DNA of 64,000 nucleotides from Whitmania pigra (GCA_021613335.1 JAJTWR010000465.1:22501-86500); one strand, 5' to 3'. Positions 11,040 to 21,444 are shown, numbered from the stretch's first letter. Numbers and translations are program-made. Notes: generated by a model not told the origin, from the sequence alone.

Positions 11040-11840
11040 TTTATTTGCGGCAATTTATAAGTTTGTCTCTCGGGCAATACCAGTCTCGGTCAAAATCAAT
11101 TCGTTTGATTGAAAATTCATTCGAAAATTGACGCTTATATTTTATTTTCGAATACTTGAAAATTATGATATCGTAATGTAATTGTTAATTATATTCCTAA
11201 TGTAATTGTTAAAATAATTCAATTTATGTTGATGATGCTTAGTTTGAAATAAACAAATTGTTGACTTTATATTTCATCAATTGCAAACAAGTTGGTCTAT
11301 GTTAAATTTCATTAAGTGATAATTAATTCTTCGATTATATTCGATAGTATGATGTCCTCGTTATAATATACTTTATAATATACGTTATAATATATATTGA
11401 TATTACGATGTATTCATAATCTTTTGCATCAGTCTATATCGAATCTCATGTAAATGATAATTGCATTATTTAGTTGCAGTGAGGCTTCTTTATAATGAAA
11501 TTGAACATTTTCACGGGTCATTAAGTCGCCTTACGAATTTTTTTTTTAATATTTAAATCATGTTATTGATGCACACTTAAGCGTAAATAATGCGGAGTTT
11601 GAAAACTGATTGTACGCAATAGATGAGAGATGCATACGTCGCAAAAACACATGAGTTTCGTGTTCAAAAGTGCACCATCACAAGTGCAATACATGCAAAT
11701 TAAAAGATGAATGATAGGAAATAGCATTCACTAATTGTACCATTAAATCCATTTGCAATGTGCGATAGTTTTCATAACGTGTGAAATAAAATCAATCATC
11801 CTGCAAATGATTTACAATATCTCTAAGAATAACTGAGGAG
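11040..11840. other. AT-rich intergenic stretch
   Basis: I see no coding frame, RNA gene or repeat boundary here before the hAT element that begins at 11841. Confidence 0.45.
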
Positions 11841-12581
11841 CAGAGGCGCCAACTTGATAAAATTATTGGGGGACAAATTTATTTCATAAACTTGTCGCTG
11901 AAACTTTAGTTCTTAAATCGTTTTTCATTGGTTTAAAGTTTAGACTGCGTTTAGAACGACAGTTTTCATAGATACATAGATAGTGGGTATGTCGTAACAA
12001 TATTTCTAGCACTGTACTAGTAAAAAACCCAATTTTGCAAAACGGCGTGCGCATGAGGATATTGAAATTTTAAAATAATTACTACAAGTAAAGCAAACAT
12101 TGGTAACTCTGTGAATGCTCTTTATTTACAAATTAAAAGAGAAGAAATAAAATTATAACAATGACTCTAACGGTTTGTTTGTTAGAGTATAAATAACAAA
12201 TGCTCTCTCAATAACAAAAGATCGTACATAAACAATTTTTACATATAAAAAGTTAATTTTCTCTTCTCATTTCTTGAACTAAATTCGTTAATAACGTCAT
12301 CTAAGTTCATTTCATTTGCCAAATCCTTGTGAAACTGAAGAATCGATACGGAATTAAGCCGCTTTTGACCCATTGTTGATCTAAGGTAAGTTTTTAACCT
12401 CCGAAGTCCCGAGAAAGATCATTCAGCTGTGGCAGAAGTTGAAAATTATTGGGGGGGGGGCAAAATGATACGTTGCCCCTCTGAAAAATTATTGGGGGGA
12501 GGGGCAAAATGATACGTTGCCCCTCTGAAAAATTATTGGGGGGGGCAAAGCATTTTTTAAGTTTTTAAGTTGGCGCCTATG
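11841..12581 (-). mobile_element. Internally deleted hAT transposon with 8-bp target duplication
   Basis: Terminal repeats CAGAGGCGCCAACTT (left) and, reversed, CATAGGCGCCAACTT (right) are flanked by the direct repeat CTGAGGAG at 11833-11840 and 12582-12589. Inside the right end, two copies of an ATTATTGGGGGG-type tract lie next to each other. Part of a transposase remains on the minus strand (see 12230-12440). The element is 741 bp, too short to be autonomous. Confidence 0.85.
12230..12440 (-). pseudogene. hAT transposase C-terminal remnant
   Basis: The minus strand reads TAE, a stop, SFSGLRRLKTYLRSTMGQ, then LDDVINEF-SSRNEKRK. This is the ERSFS-x-LRRLKTYLRSTM dimerisation block of hAT transposases, with the Arg codon mutated to TGA. 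It fits the surrounding hAT ends. Confidence 0.7.
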
Positions 12582-13059
12582 CTGAGGAGTGTTCTTTTGC
12601 ATCGAAATTTGTTCTGAATTAAAATGGTTTCAAGGGAAACTTTAGAATATCAAATAATAGTATACAAATTAAATTACGTTTTTTACTAAGAAAGAGCGAT
12701 TTAACGTTTATTTAGTATTACTTCTGAGTATTGGAAAAAATATTATTTGATGTCGTTTTATCTTATCAGCAAACTGTTTAAGGGTGACCTTAGGGGGTCT
12801 AAGTTTTCGTGTTTGCCGCCCTCCCCCGCCAAAATGTTCTAGATGGGTTTATACCAAAATAGCGAAAGGAGTGCGAGCAAACTTGGGGTAGGTCGAAAAT
12901 AGCGAAGGTTGGAACCAACAGAGCAAAAGCCTTTTTACAACTAAAATAAAATATCTACAAGGCGTGACCAAAATAGCGAAGGCCTGAAACAAAAATATCT
13001 AAATGGTATGACCAAAATATTTAAGGTCTAAAACAAAAATAACGAAGAATGTCATTTAT

Positions 13060-13545
13060 TGGAACAAAAACTCCCACATATTTTGATCAAATCATGAGTA
13101 TCAATAGTGGCGTTTTCATAGCCATTCCAAGCTTCATGCAGCTTACGCTGATGTTCGCAAAATCTCTTCTTGTTTATTTTTTGTCAGACAACAGCCTCAA
13201 TGTTGGAGCGGTTTGCTTTTTTATGCATCAACTGAACGAATTTGTAAAGATTTAAGCCGGATGATTCTGCCTTTCTGTTGAGGCGACTGTGCCAACTCTC
13301 GCGGTCTCACCTGAAGCATCTCCACAATGAGGTGATTTTTGATTTCCTGCTGAGTTTTAAACCCAATGATCAAAGAACAGCCTTTCTTTTATTTGAACCG
13401 TTTTCAATGAGTTGGAATCGTTCAAATTCCATTCTATCCACGCTGACGTCTGGAAGGTCAGTTGCTGAAATATCTCCATTTCCCATGAGTTCCTTATATG
13501 AAGCTGTAATTGGTGGAATGTCATCCGTATTACATTCATGATCAT
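13060..13545 (-). pseudogene. Unassigned minus-strand coding remnant, possibly MULE transposase
   Basis: Two minus-strand pieces are visible. Near 13545-13380, a frame reads DIPPITASYKELMGNGDISA and on to a stop. Near 13260-13070, a frame with one stop reads KFVQLMHKKANRSNIE and later KRFCEHQRKLHEAW. The second has the spacing of aromatic, basic and acidic residues seen downstream of the catalytic domain in animal MULE transposases. I cannot confirm it by eye. Position inside FB-A is the main support. Confidence 0.3.
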
Positions 13546-14042
13546 CTAATCGTACTTTCTTTATTCTGCAACTTTGACATTTCTATTTAAATATACTTTT
13601 TTTTCTTTAAGTATCTCCGTGTAACTTTCGGATGAAATTTCTAAGAAAGTAAAATAATAACTATTGTTACAATGATTTTACTAAAAAATATTTAACATCG
13701 TGGTATATTTCTTGTGCATTTAAGGTGCATCCATCCTTCGCAAGATTCGCGTAAAACTCCACACATTCTCTTGGTAATAAATTTTTACAAGCTGAACATG
13801 AAGCCATATTTGGTTAACAAGTTCTCGTCGCGATTGACCGAAAAAGGAAATTGTGCTTTCTTGATTATATAATGTGGAATCGAAATTACTTTTTTCAATT
13901 GATAAATTTAAAACAAAGTTTCAAACATGTATTGCGCAAAATGTAAAAAGTAAAAATAAATTTAAAAAATTGTGTTTTGTTGTTTTTCATAATCACCTCT
14001 TGGTCATACTTTCCGCGCATCTATGGCTAAGCTGGTCGTGGG

Positions 14043-15160
14043 TAGAGATGTGAGCGTGAAATATTTCAATTGCTTTATTTCAACACAAAAAAAAACTTAA
14101 AAAACAAAAAATTTATAACTTTAAAAATGAAGTTTTGATGTTCTAAAGAAACCACCCTTGTCCTGAAATAATTATTTTTTAAGTTTCCCCATGCCTTCCT
14201 ATATAATTTACAATTGTGCCCTCTGGTAGAAGCCCTTTTTGTGGCTTCGAAAAACTGTTCAGGCAAAAGGCCTTCCCTTCCCGATAAAATTTTGAATGCC
14301 TCGATGAGGTCCCCTCTATTTCTTCTCTTTTCCAGAGTTGTTAATTTACATCTACTTAATCTTTCCTCGCAACTCAGTTTTCCAAAACCTTCTATCATCC
14401 TGGTTGCCCTTTTTTGTACTCTTTCCAACACTTCTACATCCTTTCTCAAATGAGGGTTCCACACTTGCACACAGTACTCAAGATGTGGCCTTACTAATGC
14501 CTTATACAATCTCAGTATTTCATACTTGTCCCTACTCACTACTGTTCTCTTTATCATTCCAAGTACTCTGTTTGCTTTTTTAGCAACTTCCATGCACTGT
14601 TGAGATGCTTTTCCATTGTTCTGCCTTATTACCCCCAGATCCCTTTCATGATTAGACTGCTTCAGAATGCTTCCTCCAAATACATATTCAACTTTCGTGT
14701 TTTTGCATCCAATATACATAATGGAGCATTTGCTTACGTTGAAAAGCATCTGCCAATCTTCTGCCCATTTGAATAACTTGTTAAAGTCTTCCTTAAGTAT
14801 ACCCAGTGTTTCAGTGCATATTCATTCCAAAATGATAAACAGAACCAACTCACCACAAACAGAGCTACAAAACTGGTTTTTATTCCCCAAAACTTAAAGC
14901 TGGAAGTTTCTTCAGAAGGTAATTACAACTCTGAAGCAGAAGACTATTTGGTGAAATGGACTCAGAACTTGATTTAAATTAGCACTGTTGCTCTAGTTTT
15001 GAATTATTTTTTACTTATGTTGCAATAAACTTGTTTAACTAATCATGAATTTTTCACTTTTCAACAAATATAAAAAAAAACAATAAAAAACCATTAAAAA
15101 AAACTCATAAAAAACACATAAAAAACTCGGACCAAAAAAAACAATTTTTTTACATCTCTA
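14043..15160. mobile_element. hAT-type element with 8-bp duplication, carrying a LINE fragment
   Basis: Ends TAGAGATGTGAGCG and, reversed, TAGAGATGTAAAAAAATT are flanked by GTCGTGGG (14035-14042) and GTCATGGG (15161-15168). It holds an RT fragment on the minus strand (14075-14815) and AT-rich sequence with poly-A blocks. It lies wholly inside FB-A, so it inserted later than that element. Confidence 0.7.
14075..14815 (-). pseudogene. CR1/jockey-like LINE reverse transcriptase, C-terminal part
   Basis: The minus strand encodes FNKLFKWAEDWQMLFNVSKC, then the conserved DLGVI block, YKALVRPHLEYCVQVWNP, and a C-terminal ERLSRCKLTTLEKRRNRGDL block. These are the late RT and thumb/connection segments of CR1/L2/jockey-type non-LTR elements. 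The FADD catalytic motif and everything upstream are missing (5' truncation), and the usual WN-x-LP ending is lost. It sits between hAT ends. Confidence 0.85.
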
Positions 15161-15568
15161 GTCATGGGTCTTCGCTACGTTGTTGTAAGGCTCTAGATAT
15201 TTTGATATGCGGTCGTAAATATTTTGGTACACGGGATTACATATTTTGGTTTTACGGGCATAGATATTTTGGTCCTTGGCTATTTTGGTATGTCCCTCTT
15301 CTAGATCCGCAGCTGCGCACTTGCACTTAGGGTTTCTTTCAGGTATACCTTCGGGGGGGCGAATCCCCCCGGAGCTCAGCCATCACCCCCCCCCCCAAAT
15401 AAAGATAAATTTAAAAAAAATTCTGACTAAAAGTGTATGTAAAAACCCATAAATCTAAGACAAAAAAGTTAAAAAAAATTCCTACCATCCGTAGCGATCT
15501 AAAAACTTATTTGTTAACATGTCTTTGGATTAAGATATTTAGTATCTGGTTTATTTGAATGTAGTGAA

Positions 15569-16345
15569 GTGAGATGGCTGTCCCATCACAGGATTGTGAA
15601 TGCTGTCTTCAGAAGCTTAAAATCAATTTTGATAGCATGTGAGCATATTTACAAAGAAGGAGAAAATTTGGCTTCATTAGCTGGTGAAATTTTGCTTGAG
15701 ATTAGAAATGAAAGTTTTATAATCATCTGCCAATTTATGAATAAAATTCTCAGTGAAATCTCTTTTCTCAGCAATGCTTTACAAAAAAAAGATTTAAGTT
15801 TGACTAAAGTCATCCCATTGATTACTTCAACAAAATTGCACTTGAATGATGTTGTGAAGCAGTGCGAAGATAGCGAGAGTCTTTTACAAAAAAAGATTAA
15901 ATGCAAAGTTGATGAGATAAAATTAGAAACACACCTGGTTGAAGATGAAAGTGCTAAAAGCGTATTACCAGGAATGAAGAGGTATTGTGAAACTGTCATC
16001 AAAGACAGATTTAATGACAAATCGATTGAGATTATGTTATTTGCAAGTCAATTTGAAACTTTTGAATCAATGTCAGATATTCAAGACAAAGACATCATAA
16101 CTTTTTGTAACAACTTTCCCATTCTAAATGCAGAAGCTGTACTCGAGGATTTAAAATCTTTAAAATTTTTCATAAAATCTGTGGTTGAATGCAAAAAGTA
16201 CAAAACAGATGAAAACCCATTGAACAATATATTGGAAGCTGATTTGGGATGCTGCGAACTACAAAGGCTTTGTGCAATTCTTCTTGTAATTCCAGTAACA
16301 ACTGCTTCAGTAGAAAGATCATTCAGTACAATGAACAAGAAATAG
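15569..16345 (+). pseudogene. hAT transposase, C-terminal half (ZNF862-like)
   Basis: This encodes 258 residues. It opens MRWLSHHRIVNAVFRSLKSI, which contains the RW-LS signature downstream of the second catalytic Asp, runs through a helical region, and ends VIPVTTASVERSFSTMNKK. Intact relatives continue into a LK-x-R-N-RM-x-x-x-L block, which here is cut by a stop. The N-terminal BED finger and first catalytic residues are absent. The frame is otherwise clean, so decay is moderate. Confidence 0.8.
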
Positions 16346-16413
16346 AATGCTACCAAAAACTTTTAATGCACCCCCCCCCCCCCCCCGAACAATAATGCCT
16401 GAAAGAAACCCTG

Positions 16414-16452
16414 CTACCAGTTACGGTCTTCCAGGGAAGAACGTGACATTTC
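16414..16452 (+). repeat. LTR-tail fragment
   Basis: CTACCAGTTACGG and GAAGAACGTGACA match the last ~38 bp of the solo LTR that ends at 42540. The piece directly abuts the internal hAT end at 16413, as if a hAT copy once inserted near the end of an LTR. Confidence 0.5.
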
Positions 16453-16834
16453 CCATCAAAAGACAATGCTTATGGCTATAATTTGATAGTGAGAGCGTCA
16501 TATAGATTTAGCTTAAAAATTGTCAAAATATCTGAGAATAAAGCTCGGATATCTTCGTTGAAGTTATTTTTAAGTTGGATTTAAAAACAATGGTATCAAT
16601 TACAAATCATATTGTTTTGAGGTAAATATAGAAAAATATTTTGAAATATCCAAGTTATGAGCGATAATATTGTATATATTGTTTGTTACAATAATACAGT
16701 AGTTTAACAACAAATTTTTCTAACAAAACCAATGAACATATTACGTGATCGGGATTATATTTAGTTGTTGTGGTTGGCTGTTTCTGCATTTATATTGGCG
16801 CTTCTTGGTTTTGAAAATAATTGCAATTCTTATA

Positions 16835-17029
16835 ATTCCAGTAACAACTGCTTCAGTTGAAAGATCATTCAGTACAATGAACAGGATTCTAAGCAAAGCA
16901 AGAAATAGAATGCTACCAGAAACTTTAACTCATTGTATGACCATAAGCATTGAAGGTCCCAAAGTTCCAACGGAAGATTTTCTTGATAGAATAGCAGATT
17001 TATATGCTCTCAAAAAACTCGGTGTTTAA
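16835..17029 (+). pseudogene. hAT transposase C-terminus, second copy
   Basis: The frame reads IIPVTTASVERSFSTMNRIL and then SKARNRMLPETLTHCM to a stop at 17029. It is the complete form of the dimerisation block that is truncated at 16345. Only the last ~65 residues belong to the family; the upstream part of this open frame is unrelated. Confidence 0.75.
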
Positions 17030-17230
17030 AATTTCTTTAAACATTTCAGTTATTAAACATATTTTAAATTTTGGTTTGTATAAATGATTTTTAATATGTT
17101 TTTACCTAAAATATAATTTTGAACTGAGGTTGTGCATGATTTGATTTTAAACTTGTATTTGGCACGAAATACTGGTCCCCCGAACTCATGAAATGCCCCC
17201 ACCGAACAATAATGCCTGAAAGAAACCCTG

Positions 17231-17447
17231 CTTGCACGTTGTCTCGTTCTCTCGACTGGATTACTGCAATTCCTTTCTATACGATAAATCTGCCGCTTTA
17301 ACATATTCCCTGCAACGTGTCTAAAAGAAGCTAGCCAAATTGGTTCTCCTTAACCCTACCCTCAATAGCACCGACAGCCTCAACCAATTGCACTGGTTGC
17401 CGATTCACGGTCGCATCGTCTTCAAAATCGCAGGACATCGCGAAACC
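17231..17447 (+). pseudogene. LINE reverse transcriptase fragment (CR1/L2-like)
   Basis: In one plus frame the bases read VVSFSRLDYCNSFLYD, then SLQRV, a stop, KKLAKLVL, and finally LNQLHWLPIHGRIVFKIA. The SRLDYCNSLLY, LQRVQNxAARL and LHWLPVxxRIxFKI blocks are hallmark late-RT motifs of CR1/L2-type LINEs. One internal stop and 5' truncation make it a relic. It begins at the right flank of the hAT element. Confidence 0.8.
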
Positions 17448-17719
17448 ATCATAAGTGCGACAAAGTAACCAGACTGTTGCTCAAATGGCGATAGCTCACA
17501 TGGCGGTTGCTCACATGGCAGTTGCTCACACGGCAGTTGCTCACACGGCAGTTGCTCACATAGATTATTGCGCACATGGGCAATTGCTCACAATGACAGT
17601 TGCGACTCTTACACACTCTTGCGTACTATTGCACAAACGACATTTGCGCATACAAAAGTTTTTGACGATTTTAATTGAAATGTTTTTGAATTCATCTAAA
17701 ATATTATTTCTTATTTGAA

Positions 17720-18498
17720 CAATTAAGCAATAAAAAAATATTAGAGAAAAATTAAATCTATTTTTATGTTCTCCTTAGTGCACAGGACCGTATTTAGAAA
17801 TTGATATCATGTGGGTTCAAATCAGGGCCTCCGAGAGAAAAAAAACAAGTGCCGGTTAGAGACTTTTTCTGGGCTCCCTTTCCACCACTAATCATATCTA
17901 GATGATCAACCAGAAAGCCAAAGGTATAAAAATAGAATGATATAAAGTTGCTCAAGCTTAATAAAATATAAAGACAAAATAAAAAACTGTAATTTTATTT
18001 AAAGTAATACCTGCACGGAAAATTTATTACAAACTTTCTCTTATAAAACTAAATACAATGAAATAATTTTATTTTTATTAAAATCAATGTTTATAGAAAT
18101 ATTTATAAAATTTTTTGACGCAACTTTGGAATCGACATTCAGATATTCAATTGATAAACGCCAATATTATAAAATTTATTTTTAAATTTAAATTTATTTT
18201 ATAAATAATCAATTTTATTTTAAATACTCTAGCATCTTGTCGCTGGTATAAATATTAGATTTCAAAAGTAATTTTTATTTTTAACAAAATATAATACTTT
18301 TTTTTACTAAATTATTGTTATTTTAACAAAACCATTTATTTTAAAATTTAACAAATTCTATGTATGTATTTACTTGACTGGAACAGATCTTTCCGTTATG
18401 ATTGACCAGTCCGCCCGTGCCTGGGCGCTCTATCATTGTTTAGAGTAGCTGTAATTGGTTCAGTTTATAACTTAAATTATTTTTCATTAGTTAATGTA
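17720..18498. other. AT-rich stretch before the first snoRNA
   Basis: No coding frame is seen. A GC-richer patch at about 18395-18440 (TCCGCCCGTGCCTGGGCGC) precedes the first snoRNA and could be part of a host-gene exon or promoter. Nothing more can be said. Confidence 0.35.
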
Positions 18499-18499
18499 C

Positions 18500-18568
18500 A
18501 GCTTTGTGATGAATACTATTTTCAGTTCTGCTTCTGAATTTTATGAAGATAACTTATTCTGAGAGCTT
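18500..18568 (+). ncRNA. SNORD38: Box C/D snoRNA, U38 (SNORD38)-like, copy 1
   Basis: C box GTGATGA is at 18506-18512 and D box CTGA at 18559-18562. D' CTGA is at 18534-18537 and a C'-like TGAAGAT follows it. The guide CAGTTCTGCTT directly upstream of D' is the same as in vertebrate U38, which directs 2'-O-methylation of an adenosine in the 28S rRNA segment AAGCAGAACUG. Counting five bases from D' lands on that adenosine. A short AGCT/AGCT terminal stem is possible. Such RNAs work with fibrillarin in the nucleolus and are usually intron-encoded. Confidence 0.85.
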
Positions 18569-18599
18569 TCTACTTATTTCATAGATATCGATCTTGCTG

Positions 18600-18675
18600 A
18601 GGTCTTTGTGATGAACACATCAATTCAGTTCTGCTTCAGAAATGACATGACGATGAAATTGTTCTGAAAGCCTTA
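18600..18675 (+). ncRNA. SNORD38: Box C/D snoRNA, U38 (SNORD38)-like, copy 2
   Basis: C box GTGATGA is at 18608-18614, C' CGATGA is near 18651, and D box CTGA is at 18664-18667. The guide ATTCAGTTCTGCTT is followed by CAGA, a degenerate D' (CTGA in the other copies). AGGTCTTT and AAAGCCT can form the terminal stem with one bulge. It lies about 40 bp downstream of copy 1, closer than usual for one snoRNA per intron, so a dicistronic precursor is possible. Confidence 0.8.
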
Positions 18676-18720
18676 GTAACATAGTAATTGTTTTATTTCA
18701 ATTCTTAACATGTGAATTTT

Positions 18721-18802
18721 GGCACTAATGATGATTTTTTTTTCACCAATTTTTGATGTTCATGAAAATAACAGAATACCATGCATCACCAACTGAAGTG
18801 CC
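18721..18802 (+). ncRNA. SNORD33: Box C/D snoRNA, U33 (SNORD33)-like, copy 1
   Basis: C box ATGATGA is at 18728-18734 and D box CTGA at 18793-18796, closed by a perfect GGCACT/AGTGCC stem. The guide CCATGCATCACCAA upstream of D pairs with the 18S rRNA segment GGUGGUGCAUGG with one G-U pair. The fifth base upstream of D selects the uridine that U33 modifies in vertebrates (Um1326 of human 18S). U33 itself carries a closely similar CATGCACTACCAT guide. The homology is by target and guide rather than by overall sequence. Confidence 0.8.
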
Positions 18803-19740
18803 ATTTAATGTGTAGCATTATTCGTTTTGTTTTTTATGGATTAACAATTTGAGCGCTTAGTGTCAATGCCAGATACATGTGCAGATGCTACAATAACTCA
18901 ACCATGCAGCAGCACAAGTTGGTTTGTGATCAACTTAATATTCATGGTTGAACTGAGATACAGGATACCTAGCATGCCAAAATATAGAATGCAGTTTGAG
19001 AATTTGAGCAGTCACATTAAACATGTCGTAACATACTAAGAATTAGTAGTGTTGGATCTGTGATGTGATGAATTGGTGTACCCGAGTGTTGGTTTGTTGA
19101 TTTTGAAAGAATATGCTAAATAAGTGCAGTATTCTAAAAATTACATTTTTTTACTGCATGTTTTGTTGTGTGATGTGGTAGAGTTCCATATTTCAATAAT
19201 AATAGCAGTCATTATGTAACATGTTCATGACCCCAGCCTGCATTGCCAGGGAGCTCCCACAAACTTCCACATCCTACTTGTTGGATAGATAAAATTACTC
19301 CTCATTCTTGTGCCTTTGGCAGAAAAATGAATATATTATTATTGCTATTATGTTAAATTTGTCCATGGATGCATCCCATACTCATTACAGACCTGGCTGC
19401 AGAAGATAACATCTGATGACCTTATTTAGTTTTTCTACTGCTGACTTATCACAAGTCGATGTTGTCTAGAAACCATAGTTAAGTGGAAAAGAAATAAGTA
19501 GATGTATTAATTATTGACATTCAAATGCTTCATCTTTAGTCATGCAATTTCGAGCCTCGACCAATAATGGTAATTAGCATTACCATAGATCAGGGTGTTA
19601 TCCAATGTTGGGCCACATTTGAACTTTGTAACGACAATGAGGGCCGGTTACCTTAAGAAAATGTACTCTATGATAACCATAGTTAAGTTACTTAAGTACA
19701 TTCACTAGTACTGTGAATACATTTGAAACTAAACATAATA
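18803..19740. other. Stretch between the first snoRNA group and the hAT relic
   Basis: I see no open frame of note. A segment at about 19230-19345 (CAGCCTGCATTGCCAGG, later CCTTTGGCAG and ATTATTATTGC) faintly recalls the SINE at 43795, but too weakly to call. No further convincing C/D box pair was found. Confidence 0.35.
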
Positions 19741-19744
19741 TTCA

Positions 19745-20470
19745 AATAGTCTTACTTTATTAATGTGAAACTTGGTATTTTGCATAGTTTATCAATGTCT
19801 GCTCTGAGTGACATATTAGCGACTTGAAGCTGACTTGTCAGATGTTCATCTATAAGCTATTCTTCGGTATTGACTTTTAGTAAATTTCATCCATGAAAAA
19901 AATTGCTCACAATGATATATGCTGCTAAAAAGTAAAATCATTTTCCTGGCATGTTGCTCTAAATTTGGATGCACACACATAGTCTTTGTAAAAAGTTACA
20001 GAGTCTTTGCTATCATATGCTCTCCTCAAGTCCATAGCAGACTGCAAGCTCCATTTGGCAGCTCTTGGGTCTGTCCTTTAACGCAAATGGTTGAGAAAAC
20101 AGTTTGAAATCGTTTTCAAATCTGTTTGTAAATTCAGTGCACAACTTGTCAACATTCTGAGCATATTTGGTGACGTCCAAATTAGTCTCTGCTTTTCTGA
20201 GAGTCTGAGCATGAAAATAAGTGAATGTTATTCTACTCGACTGTCTTAAAAAGTATATTTTATCCGCCTTGTTATAAAATAAAAAAGACGTAACGTATTT
20301 GCCGACTTCCGTAATATTTGATGTGGTCAATTCGAAAACGATGAAACCACCTTCACGATTTCGAAAAAATCGAAATTAAAGTGCGTCATTATAAAAATCA
20401 AAATATTATTCGTTGGCCACACCAACTGGCGGGTTGTGGCCCGCGGGCCGCCTGTTGCACACTCATCAGA
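19745..20470 (-). pseudogene. hAT transposase relic (GTF2IRD2/EPM2AIP1-like)
   Basis: The minus strand encodes LDVTKYAQNVDKLCTEFTNR, FKLFSQPFALK and QMELAV in one frame, then broken pieces (FFMDEIY, ADIDKLCKI) of the C-terminal block. These are typical of hAT transposases of the GTF2IRD2/EPM2AIP1 type. A GTGGCCCGCGGGCCGCC stretch at about 20430-20455 resembles the sub-terminal region of such elements. Several frameshifts and stops are present. It separates the two snoRNA groups. Confidence 0.75.
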
Positions 20471-20479
20471 TAGATATAC

Positions 20480-21160
20480 ATTTTCCAGTGAAACAGTGAT
20501 CAATATGAGCATACTGAAGCTCCCACTAAAGAGCAATGGCATCAAAACTAAACGATATCACGTAGCACCCAGAGGTCTCGGTTATTTCAGAGAATTACAT
20601 GCCTTCATAAAAGTGCTAGAGTATGTGTTTAAAACAAGTCGAGTAATAAAAGCGATGCTTAAACTAAATCTAGAACGCTTAAGCACAAATATTGCTTTAA
20701 AAGCCTTTTTAGATGTAGATTTATAAATGTGAATTAAATAAATTTAATTTAAGGATTGTATTAAATTAAGAATGGGATCAAGTCATATATTTAGCTATAA
20801 CAACAAAATTTGTTGAGATATATTTTATATGCAAATTTTTATTTTTATAAATATTTTATTTTTAATTAATAAATTTTTAAAGAAATATTTTGTGAACTAT
20901 GGGATCGGGACACTTCCTTAGTTGTAGCCGGTAACACATCCTTTCTGTGGAGTCGTTCGTCCGTTCGGTTTGGTTGCTCCCCTATTGTGGTGTTTCGGCG
21001 ATTCGATGGCGTTGTTTTTAGTAGTTTTGTTACAGTTTGTATATAGCTTGTAGAGATTAAACAGCTAATGATTTATGTGCAGTTAATGATGACTTTTATA
21101 TTATCCACATTGTTTGAAATCATAATGATATTAACTATTTCTGAAACTGCGTTGAGTACT
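20480..21160. other. Stretch before the second snoRNA group
   Basis: No supported gene. A GC-richer, pyrimidine-started patch at about 20940-21015 (CATCCTTTCTGTGGAGTCG onwards, ending CGATGGCG) could be a TOP-like first exon of a snoRNA host gene. That is speculation from composition and position. Confidence 0.25.
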
Positions 21161-21167
21161 ATAGGTG

Positions 21168-21242
21168 AATGCTTTGTGATGAACAACAAACTACAGTTCT
21201 GCTTCTGAATCAGTTTGAAGACTACTCACACTGAAAGCATTT
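21168..21242 (+). ncRNA. SNORD38: Box C/D snoRNA, U38 (SNORD38)-like, copy 3
   Basis: C box GTGATGA is at 21176-21182, the guide CTACAGTTCTGCTT precedes D' CTGA, and D box CTGA is at 21231-21234. AATGCTTT and AAAGCATT form a perfect eight-pair terminal stem. The guide is identical to copies 1 and 2 over CAGTTCTGCTT while the flanks differ, which argues for function. Confidence 0.87.
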
Positions 21243-21259
21243 GATTAGGTTTTTTTTTG

Positions 21260-21342
21260 AGACATCAATGATGATTTGTACACCCATTTTTGAGGATCAT
21301 GAAATTATTGTACTTTACCATGCATCACCAACTGAGATGTCT
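21260..21342 (+). ncRNA. SNORD33: Box C/D snoRNA, U33 (SNORD33)-like, copy 2
   Basis: C box ATGATGA is at 21268-21274 and D box CTGA at 21332-21335. The stem is AGACATC/GATGTCT. The guide ACCATGCATCACCAA is identical to that of the copy at 18721. It starts 18 bp after the preceding U38-like gene. Confidence 0.83.
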
Positions 21343-21362
21343 ATTTTTATTTTTTTAGAAGA

Positions 21363-21444
21363 TGGCATTAATGATGATTTTATCACCCTTGTTTGATGCT
21401 CATGAAAACATCAATTTTACCATGCATCACCAACTGAAATGCCA
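21363..21444 (+). ncRNA. SNORD33: Box C/D snoRNA, U33 (SNORD33)-like, copy 3
   Basis: C box ATGATGA is at 21371-21377, D box CTGA at 21434-21437, and the stem is a perfect TGGCATT/AATGCCA. The guide ACCATGCATCACCAA is the same as in the other two copies. An internal TGATGCTCATGA may serve as C'/D'. Confidence 0.84.

Larger units (their letters stand above)
12845..15297. mobile_element. Fold-back/MULE-like element with repeat-built arms (FB-A)
   Basis: The left arm (12845 to about 13050) and right arm (about 15178-15297) are inverted and consist of variants of ACCAAAATAGCGAAGG. The ends are GGGTTTATACCAAAATAG and, reversed, AGGGACATACCAAAATAG. The flanks are GTTCTAGAT (12836-12844) and CTTCTAGAT (15298-15306), a 9-bp duplication with one mismatch, as expected for Mutator-like elements. 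A minus-strand remnant near 13260-13060 (KFVQLMHKKANRSNIEAVV, then a basic segment) loosely resembles the C-terminal part of MULE transposases. A hAT-type element is nested at 14043-15160. Confidence 0.65.
15328..17230 (+). mobile_element. hAT transposon with 8-bp duplication and an extra internal end
   Basis: The left end TAGGGTTTCTTTCAGG and, reversed, the right end CAGGGTTTCTTTCAGG are flanked by CTTGCACT (15320-15327) and CTTGCACG (17231-17238). A second copy of the right end finishes at 16413 inside the element, after a C run. The transposase C-terminus is likewise present twice (15569-16345 and about 16835-17029), so the unit carries a duplicated or recombined 3' part. G and C homopolymers border each end. 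Confidence 0.8.

Noticed and set aside
15361..15410. G and C homopolymers as regulatory quadruplex
   Set aside because: They recur at each end of the same hAT element and are explained as its sub-terminal sequence.
19040..19110. Additional box C/D snoRNA around TGATGTGATGA
   Set aside because: No D box at proper distance and no terminal stem.
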